Below are positions 56,390 to 64,000 of a DNA stretch of 64,000 nucleotides, one piece after another (position 1 is the stretch's first letter; every line of letters starts with the position of its first letter). The DNA is from Adiantum capillus-veneris (taxonomy: Eukaryota; Streptophyta; Polypodiopsida; Polypodiales; Pteridaceae). The stretch covers positions 67,855,676-67,919,675 of the forward strand of contig CM043969.1 in assembly GCA_014529385.2 (NCBI GenBank), written 5' to 3'. The notes beneath the pieces were generated by a model. That model searched no databases. It was not told where the DNA came from and saw nothing but the letters and a program-made list of their open reading frames with translations. A program made the position numbers and the translations under genes.

Positions 56390-58329
56390 CTAAGGCGTGC
56401 CTTCTCAAACCGTAAGAGCACCCAAATCATCCTCCTTCAACTGCAAGTCACGTCAATGTCTATTAACTGCCTTGTTATGCCGTGTTTGAGAGTTCTCAAG
56501 AGTCTCGCAAACCTTGGCAAAAGCAGTATCCAAATCTCTCGTATACTGATCCGCTTCAAAAATCTTATCTTGCGTGTCGGGAATTCTCTCATCTATCAGC
56601 TGATTCCCTTTTTTCCTTTCTTTCCTTGTGTCCTCGGACCTGTGGACAGTGGGAGGTTTCGCTAGCTTCCCTTGTCCATTGACACGTCAGTCTCAATCAT
56701 TGGAACCCTGAGACGCACTATCATCTGATCCCCTTCTTTCGGAATCCTCTAATTAACTTACATCTGGTTCCCTTAGTTCGTCGGAACGTTCAGATGTGCT
56801 ACCATCTGATTCTCCAGAATCCTGCAATGAGCTATCATCCAGTTCCCCTGATTCATTCTTTTCAATCTGGCGGACTCTTGCCTTGTTGAGGTGGATACTA
56901 TCCTGTCCGTAAGAAAGTCAATGAGCCAGCATGCGTTCCAAATTGTTCGTTAGCATGTTGCATAAGTCTCTAAATAGAGTCAAACTTCTGGTTTAGACAA
57001 TAGTCTCGAATCTCTTTTAGCAAACCACATTAAAACCGCTCAATCTGGTCTCTAAAAGTAGTCTTCCGAAACCAAGACACTGGCAAATAAGTATCCCAAA
57101 ATCTCTAGCAGTAGTCATCCAATGTATCTTTCTCTATCATTTTCAAGTGATGCCAAGCCGTGATGACATCTGTTGCATATTCATCTGATATCCAAGTTGA
57201 TGTGAAAATTGTCTTGAATTTTAATCACCTCGTAGGTGCTTCTCTGCCGAACAACAGAGTAGACCACCGTGTCTGTGCAGTTTCTTTCAAGTAAGATGCC
57301 GCCCTTCGCACCCCGGGGTGTTCTGTGAACCGTCCTCCATAGAAGGCGACATCAAACTGTCAAGGGCTCGATGGGTGTCCTGGTACTAGGTAGCCTGAAA
57401 ACGTCTCAAACATGACGGCCTGACTCCCTTCTTGAACTCCTTCGTTTTCTTGTTGATCTGGTCACTGTCAAACGAGGACAAGCTCTCCTCCTTTGAACTG
57501 CTAGATGGCCTTCATGCCTTCTAGACTTTTTCAAAAATTTGCTTAGATATTGAGAAACCTTCTTAACACCCTTGAATACTTCAAATGGCGCCTTCCCCCT
57601 GCGTTGTTGTAGGCAAACTCCACCAAGGGCAAATACTTTTCAACTTCTAAGCAATCTCAAATTGCCCATCTGTCTGCGGCAAGAACGAGGGCAAGAACTG
57701 CAACCGCGTGCCAATGTTCTCCCAGATTGCCCTCCAAAACAAACTAGTAAACCGGGGGATCTGTGTCCGAAACAAGGGACTCAGGCATGCCATGTAATCG
57801 GAAAATCTGTGAGACAAACAGTTTCGCCAAATGATCGGCTTAACTGTCTTCGGAATGAACTGGGCTTGTTTACTGAATCTATCGATGACTGTCCAAATGC
57901 CATCCTACCCACTTAGTCTTGGGAAGATCAAAAATAAAATCCATGGCAATGCTTCGAGGACAGGAGGATATGGGAAAGGCTATAGAAATCCTAGTGCCTT
58001 ATGCCTATCAAACTTGACCTTTTGGCATACTAAGCAACTGCCAACAAACGCGTCCACATCCTTTTAGAGCCTCGGCCAGTAAAAGTACGGTCAACACCCT
58101 TCAAGGTGGTATATTAAGGCGTTGGCCGGGGAAAAAGGTGGACAATGGCACTCTATGAAAACCTTGTCCCTCAAAGGTTGTGTAACACACAACGTTTTCC
58201 TCATCAAATAGCCGTCCCATGTGGAATAGCCTGCAACTCGCTCCCCATTTGGTATCCAATCAAAGATGTCTGCAAAGTCAAGATCAATGGTGTACTGATC
58301 TGCCATATCCTCGAAGCTTCGATGATGTA
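56390..58329 (-). pseudogene. Scrambled family H gag/pol fragments
   Basis: Three minus-strand blocks match element H out of order. Block 56390-56575 corresponds to about 45310-45490 (pol, after integrase). Block 56580-57540 corresponds to about 48560-49330 (gag, including the serine-rich part and capsid, with many breaks). Block 57565-58329 corresponds to about 45520-46345 (integrase to RNase H end; MADQYT, ECHCPPF). Gag sitting between two pol pieces requires rearrangement after or during copying. Confidence 0.7.
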
Positions 58330-58894
58330 TGTAACAGACTTGGACACTCCAAGTAGAGAATCAACCGCAACAGCACCAAATAACCACTTCAAAACAAGTC
58401 ACAGATCACAATAGATTTACACTGGCCCGGCGGAGTTCCGTGCCTAGAGATATTGGCCCCAAAGACTGGCGCCCTATTCAGTATTTCTTTTTGTATTAAT
58501 CAATCATCAAAGTACAAGAGAGTGGCTCGGGGTTCACTCTCAGACTCTGCGTCCAGATGCCTTGAGAAGTGAGGCCCTCACCACTAATTTAAAGGTTACA
58601 AGGGATGCCCAAAAGCAAAGCCCCAAAAGCTTCAAATCAAAAGCAATTGCTCTCTCTCTCTCTCACAGAGAGTCAAAACTTGAAAGCAAAAGCATTCTCT
58701 CTCTCTTTCTCATTAGGTAGAGAAAAAGCAAAATTTGTGTCGCTCATCTTTCTAAAATAAAATTTCAAAAAATATTTTATTTTATTTTTTATAAGCCTCC
58801 GCGATTTCCGGAAATTAGGGTTTTTGGCAAAAATTAGGGTTTGCAAGAATTTTAGGGTTTCTGCTGTCCGTAGCCATGTCACCACTTTGTGACA
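58330..58894 (-). repeat. Family H LTR (copy H2)
   Basis: Runs from TGTAACAGACTTGG to TTTGTGACA (565 bp), with a damaged shared block at 58468-58490 and an AAATATTTTATTTTATTTTTT patch near 58770. It is followed by the minus-sense polypurine tract CTTTCAAGAGGGGGGTA. Confidence 0.9.
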
Positions 58895-59397
58895 TACCCC
58901 CCTCTTGAAAGCATTGTAATCAACCGCGATTACGCCTGCAAAACCGACAAAAGCCATAAACCGTCTTAGCAGACACTGACTGTTAGTACCTACGTACTAG
59001 GAACACACATCTAGCACATGCACGAAATCGACAGTCACATCACACGACATCACAGGACATCACCAGACATCACAGGACATCACATGACATTCAACATTCA
59101 TTCGGATCTTAGAGCATGATTTATCGGCAATGTAGCTAGCAATCACATCTAGGTCCAATCGAGACCTCATCGATGTCCGATTGACTAATCCCTATTGCAA
59201 CCATGTCTATTCGAGATCAATCAAACCAAAATGCTGCAGTCATTTCGTCTGTCAGTTCCTGCACTCACAAGAAGTCAAGAACAAATCAGTATCATTATCA
59301 GGAATTCCATTTCACAAAGTCATCCAGCAGAATACTGTCAGCTCTCAGTATCCCTGAAGCTCGAAGAGACATCAGTGACTTTAGTATCAAAATCAAG
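58895..59397 (-). other. H2 3' internal non-coding tail
   Basis: Near-identical to 44299-44805 of element H, including the GACATCACAG repeats. It breaks at 59397 into an inverted LTR piece. Confidence 0.8.
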
Positions 59398-59572
59398 GCA
59401 TTTGGACGCAGAGTCTGAGAGTGAACCGCGAGCCACTCTCTTGTACTTTGATGATTGATTAATACAAAAAGAAATACCAAAAGGGGCGCCAGTCTTTGGG
59501 GCCAATCTCTAGGCACGGAACTCCGTCAGGCCAGTGTAAATCTATTGTGATCTGTGACTTGTTTTGAAGTGG
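59398..59572 (+). repeat. Inverted family H LTR piece
   Basis: A plus-strand piece running from CATTTGGACGCAGAGTCTGAG to GTTTTGAAGTGG, with the shared block at 59468-59490. It matches the reverse complement of about 43835-44000. It lies between a minus-strand tail and minus-strand pol, with about 2 bp of overlap (GG) at the right junction. Confidence 0.8.
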
Positions 59573-60430
59573 CGGGTGGGTATGGGTAAAGGCTTTAACA
59601 ATCCCTGTACCTTATGCCTGTCAAAATTGAGCTTCTGGCATACTAAGCAACTGCGCACAAACTCTTCCACATCGTTTTTGAGTCTCGGCCAAAAAAAAGT
59701 ATCTCTCTACCCCCTTCATGGTGATAGCAATGCCGCAGTGACTCGTAAAAGGTGGACAGTGGCATTCAATCATAACCTTTTCCCTCAACGGTTGTGTAAC
59801 ACACAACATAGTCTTTCTCATCAAGTAGCCTTCCCGAAGGGAGTATCGAGCTACTGTCTCCCCATCTCATATCCGTGTGAAAAATATCTGCAAAATCTGT
59901 ATCTGTGGCATACCGATCGACCATGTCCTCGAAGCTCCTATGATGTATCGCGGAAATAGCCAGAACCAACGGTTTCCGAGACAAAGCATCTACCACCACA
60001 TTCTTTTGTCCCTGCACATGGACAATCTGGAAGTGGAACTGTGACAAGATGTTCGCCCACCGCATTTGCTTTTCCGAAAGCTGCTTCTCTGACAAGAGGT
60101 AGCACAAACTCTGATGGTCTATAAAGACAGTAAAATCCGCTCCGAGTAGGTAATGCCGCCACTGAATAAGAGCATGGATAACCGCCAAAAGCTCTTTCTG
60201 ATAAATCTGTGCTGTCATCTCCGGCCTAGAGAACAAACGACTCTCGTAAGCTATGACATGGCCTTCTTGCATCAAGACCGTACCCAGACTACGACCACAA
60301 GCATCACAATATACTTCAAATGACTTCTGCAAGTCTGACAAAGTCAAAATAGGTCCCGTAGTCAATTTCTCTTTCAATGTCCGAAAGCAAGTCACCTCTG
60401 TGGGTCCCCACGAAAAAGGTACTCCGTACC
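59573..60430 (-). pseudogene. H2 pol fragment (RNase H to integrase zinc region)
   Basis: Similar to 45980-46830 of element H: VYCDACGRSLGTVLMQEG, YQKELLAVIHAL, VVVDALSRKP and ECHCPPFTSHCG. The zinc-region GHRG is SHCG here and a break follows. It stops at 60430, where G-type LTR sequence starts. Confidence 0.85.
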
Positions 60431-60835
60431 CGCAAGACCGCAGCATCTCCAGCATTTTCTCACAAGCATCCCCAACGTTTTTGGATACCAGCCGCCATCA
60501 AGACTAGCAGCGTTTTCATCATTCAGCCCTAGCCTCGTCGCGGTTGCAGTTCCCGCAACAGCAGCATCAGCGCTTCAGAATTCAGCATTCAGCCCTTAGC
60601 GTTTTCAATATTAAACCCGTAGCCTCACCGTACCCGAAGTACCAAGAACCAGCAGTACCAAAGCACCCTAGGTACCAAATATCTACCGCAAGTACCCGTC
60701 AGCATCCGAGGAGTACCAAGCATCTACGTCAAGTACCATTAGCATCTCAGCACTTAGCATCATTGTATCAGCATTGTGCAAGTAATAAAAGCAAGTACTT
60801 GCTCTAGCAACAGAGCAAGGGGGCCAATTAAAAAG
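60431..60835 (+). repeat. G-like LTR piece (plus strand)
   Basis: CAGCGTTTTCA and CATTCAGCCCTAGC words, repeated AGTACC/GTACC words and an AAGTAATAAAAGCAAG polyadenylation-like box near 60780 resemble the 3' half of family G LTRs. An inverted piece follows at once. Confidence 0.55.
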
Positions 60836-60872
60836 TCGACGATGCGGAAGCGTAGAGACCAAGGAGAGTGAG

Positions 60873-60910
<38 letters not shown>

Positions 60911-61284
60911 TCCTGAACCAATCAACCTTCGCAATGAATAATTGAATGTGTATACAATGGAGGCAAGGGGTTGCTTATATAGCAACCTCGGTAAATTGCC
61001 CTACCCAAACTTTGACAAACAAGTAAAATAAATACCTAAAAGCCAAAAGAAATAACAAGATCACATTGGGTAGTTCACTTGAAATGCCAAAACTCAACAC
61101 CCTCTCTGTAGCTCATAGTGGACATCAATAGTGAGACCAAGCGATGAAGAAGCTACCATGGACACCCCAATAGAAGGCCTTGGACTACTAGATACACCTC
61201 GGTTTTGCTGCCCTCAACTTTGTACCTTAGAAGAATGCCATCTTGAGCATCGGTTGCCTTTGTAGAAAATTTGAACTGTAAAAA
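60836..61284 (-). repeat. G-like LTR piece (minus strand) with (AG)n
   Basis: (AG)n at 60876-60908, then GGGGTTGCTTATATAGCAACC and AATTGCCCTACCCAAACTTT, match the TATA-proximal region of the G LTR at 62225-62290 in the same (minus) orientation. The remainder to 61284 has nothing I can identify. Confidence 0.5.
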
Positions 61285-62576
61285 TGTCAGGTGCAGCGGA
61301 ATGAATGTTGTATTTTCTCAAGATTAGTGATCTTTATTGCTCAAGGTTCCTTTTAGTTCTTAGGGAAAGAGAGAGCTTTCCGTCTTGTAGAGTGTTGTGG
61401 TCACAAACAAAGTGAGTGGATATTGTGCGTGCAAGTGAATGAGACTGAGAGAAGGAGAGAGAAGAGATACGACACCCGAGAGGTTGTAAAACCCTCCTCC
61501 GAAGGCCCCACTCTCGTCGGCGAGAGTGGTCTACTTTGATTGCACAAAGGTGTACAATGCGAATGCAATGGGACTATGCCGATGACGACGACGGTGATGA
61601 CGACGGCGACTTGATGGCTGAAATCTGAGTTCTTCTATTCGCTGAATTTCGGGACTGTTTTGGTGGCTGAAAATGACTGTTTTGGCTGCGTTTTTCGAGG
61701 CTAAACTTGGGGGAACATCTGCAATTGAATGGGGGCTGATCTGCTGTGCTTCATCTGCTGGTAATCCTGCGTTTTCCAATGCTGAATTTCTGATCCAAAA
61801 ACGCTGGAATGGCAGAGGTGCTGCTGCGTTTTCTGGCTGAAACGGCTGGTTCAAAACACTAAGGCTATGGGTACTGCTGCTGCAAACGGGATGAATCTGC
61901 AACCGCTAGATGACTTGGGGGGTGAGGGCAATCAAGCAAAGGCTGAAATCGCCATGAGATATGGTATGGCTGAGGAAAGGCAAAAACGTTACCAGGCTGA
62001 ACTGTGGGAAAACGCTAATGCTGATGTGGTTCTGTCGCGGGAAAAACACCGAGGGTAGCTGATCTGCAAGGGACTAACGCCACAAGGGGGAAGACTTCAG
62101 GCAATGCTGATGCTCCGTGAAAACGCCAAGGAAGTGGGAGGTATGGCGATGGGGGGTCATGAAGGGGGTACTGCTGAGAAGTTGCCTGTTGAGCGGGAAG
62201 CTCCTGCTGCCTCTTCTGCCAATTACTGCTAACTTGGGTTTGCTTATATATTAACTTAGCAAAATTGCCCTACCTACTTTTGTTGGAAAGTCACTTAAAC
62301 ATAATAAGTGAAAATAACCAATAAATAGGAAAATAGACTAAATGCATTGGAAAATTCCCCTAACTGATGCTAATGGATTCTGATGGGAATTCCAATGATC
62401 ATGTTGTGTGCAACCAGAGGATATGCATCTATGCTAAGTGACTGGACATGCATGGTCTACGAATAGACTCACAAAAGTGCCAGATCACTGCTAATCTAGA
62501 CTTGATTGGACTGACTGAACCTTGCTGTGGTGTAGCTTGTCCACGGACACATAGGGTTGGGATGTGTCACGTGACA
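61285..62576 (-). repeat. Family G LTR (copy G2)
   Basis: A 1292-bp LTR whose minus-strand sequence starts TGTCACGTGACACATCCC and ends GCTGCACCTGACA. It matches 36677-37799, including ACTCTCGCCGACGAGAGT near 61515 and ACTTTGTTTGTGACCACAAC. No polypurine tract or primer site adjoins it and no clear 5-bp duplication is present, so it is a solo or broken LTR. Confidence 0.75.
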
Positions 62577-62819
62577 AGAAAACACTACATCCAAGAATCC
62601 CCATTCGTGAACTGTGAACACGTCACGTCCGAAAATAATAATACTCCAAGATAATGAATTGTGGAACACATCCTGTCCATAATCCGACCAACAACAATGG
62701 ATTGGTGCACTCATCCATAGTGTTTTAGATACGTCTCATTGGTTCCTTGCCAGATGCATGTGCCTTGAGCTCCAACCTACGGGTCCAAACACCGATAACT
62801 TGAACTCCAACAACAACGG
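62577..62819. other. Unassigned
   Basis: I see no gene, repeat or motif that I can support here. Confidence 0.4.
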
Positions 62820-63300
62820 TTCAAATTAATTATAGGGATCATTGTTTGCCCCTCTCTGCCACTCACAAGCCTCTCCCTGGCTGAAGCTGGTGGTGGCACT
62901 CGTATCCATGTGACTAGAAGGCAGGAGTCCTTCCCAATGTAGACTCCACCACACCAGCAGCCGCTTTGTTGTCCTTCCCTGAGTCACTATCACTGCTTTC
63001 CTCCTGTTGCTTGCTTTTATCTTTGTCCTTTGTAGAATCTCTGTCTTTGCTTTTGATTCTCGATTATGCAATCCTTAGCCAAATGACCACGCTTTCCACA
63101 ATTGTAACAACGGTTCTTCATCTTCTTTTTGGAATCCGAAGTAACAAGTGCTTCACCATGTGCTTCCCCAAAAATCTGAATTTTTGCCTTGAGTTATCAA
63201 CACGACTTCCTCCTTAATGAGAAAAGAGCTGAGCTCATCAAATTCCAGCTTTTCCTTCGTGACTTGAGTAGGCAAGCATGCCATACCAATAGGAGTCAAC
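62820..63300 (-). pseudogene. Copia-type gag fragment with zinc knuckle
   Basis: The minus-strand reading near 63070-63125 gives KKKMKNRCYNCGKRGHLAKDC, a CCHC knuckle. A Lys/Gln-rich linker follows with stops. EEFDELSSFLIKEEV-like residues near 63200-63230 resemble the segment before the knuckle in copia gag. No RT or LTR for it lies within the window. It is a different element from E (knuckle CYQCGWKGHKKQDC). Confidence 0.65.
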
Positions 63301-63495
63301 ACCATCTTTCATGGTCATGTGAGAGTGCATGGAGCTCTATCTACCCTAAGTCCATGCACTATGGCCATAGGTATCAACAAAACCCTCATACTTATTTCAA
63401 ACGTTGTTTACTCTTTCTGAATTTAATTTTATCTTCTTGTTGGCAATGTAGAGATTACCTTACCTATCTAGAGTGTGAGTTTGGAGCTAGATGGA
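63301..63495. other. Unassigned, left of the last LTR
   Basis: No credible coding sequence. It ends at ATGGA before the next LTR. Confidence 0.4.
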
Positions 63496-64000
63496 TGTAA
63501 CAGGCTTGGACACACCAAGCGAGAAATCAATAGCAACACACGAACAGAAACTTCATAATCACTGAACTTCAATAGAGAGAGAGAGAGAGAGTCGACATGG
63601 CCAGCCTAGTTTTGTGCCCAGAGGTATTGGCCCCAAAGTCTGGCGCCCCTTTCGATATTTCTTTATCATTAATCATTGCAAAGTACAACTCCCGAAGGAC
63701 CTCTGCTCTCAAACTCTACGTCCAGATGCCCTGAGGAGTGAGGCCCTTAGGGCTTCTTTATTCTTACAAGGGATGCCCTAAAAGCAGAGCCCCAAAAACA
63801 ATTAAACTCAAAAGCAAATTGTCCCAAAAGCTTTTAGGCCTAAAAACTGCCAAAAAGCAATCAGTGTAATTTGCGGAATTCTGTACTGCCTGCGACGTCA
63901 ACATCTGTCAACGCAAAACGTGAAAATCCGTACTGCCTGCCACGTCAGCATGTCAGCGCATTTTTTGAGATTTCTATATTGCTGTTAGTGTAAATCGCGG
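63496..64000 (-). repeat. F/H-type LTR cut by the window end
   Basis: Begins TGTAACAGGCTTGGACACACC and continues in the F/H LTR order, with the shared block (one variant base) at 63642-63664, AGAGGTATTGGCCCC before it, and AAAGCAGAGCCCC. The rest lies beyond 64000, so whether a full element follows is unknown. Confidence 0.88.

Noticed and set aside
61531..61902. 123-residue minus-strand frame in the G2 LTR
   Set aside because: It falls in an LTR leader; the His/Arg and Gln/Pro richness comes from repeated GTTTTCAG-type words, and no homologous frame exists in the LTR at 36677-37799.
61285..62576. 5-bp target duplication around the G2 LTR (AAAAA/AGAAA)
   Set aside because: Low-complexity and imperfect, so not accepted as evidence of a solo LTR.

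Overview
This window looks like a repeat-choked stretch of a large land-plant nuclear genome. The evidence is Ty3/gypsy chromoviruses with C-terminal chromodomains, iMet-tRNA primer sites (TGGTATCAGAGC), a Ty1/copia element, a plant-style LINE, many (TC)n/(AG)n tracts and one spliced exon matching the plant DCAF8/WDR42A WD40 family. I cannot name the species. A non-seed plant is possible, but that is only an impression. I see no bacterial genes, no CRISPR array, and no rRNA or tRNA gene.

Nearly everything is transposable element. I use local family letters A-H. Region 1 (1-29.2 kb) is a nest. Pieces of family A come first (A0 on +, A1 on -). A1 is invaded by A2 (3218-13661, target duplication GACGG), and A2's gag is invaded by the chromovirus D (5701-11964). 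A1 is also invaded by element B (13728-28941, duplication CTAAA), and B's 3' LTR is invaded by a young, apparently intact chromovirus C (18947-27618, duplication GCCGC). Region 2 (29.2-39.3 kb) holds a copia element E (29664-33726, duplication TTCAA), an unassigned block, and gypsy element F (34869-39308) carrying a family G 3' end. Region 3 (39.3-53.4 kb) is one LINE, flanked by (TC)n on both sides. It is broken by two solo LTRs with perfect target duplications, one solo LTR with an imperfect one, and a nearly intact chromovirus H (43773-50501, duplication GACAC). Region 4 (53.4-64 kb) holds one WD40 exon on the minus strand, then scrambled gag/pol fragments of family H, G-family LTRs, a copia gag scrap, and another F/H-type LTR running off the end.

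Two general signals stand out. First, LTRs of otherwise different families (A, C, F/H) share a near-invariant block, AAAGAAATACCG-AAAGGGGCGCC, followed shortly by a GGGGCC box. I count 16 copies in both orientations. Second, both coding-competent chromoviruses (C and H) have gag and pol in the same frame separated by a single UAG, which suggests stop-codon readthrough or reinitiation. No host pathway can be reconstructed: the only host coding sequence I can support is the 299-bp WD40 exon. Its missing neighbours imply either a TE-filled giant intron or a stranded gene fragment.
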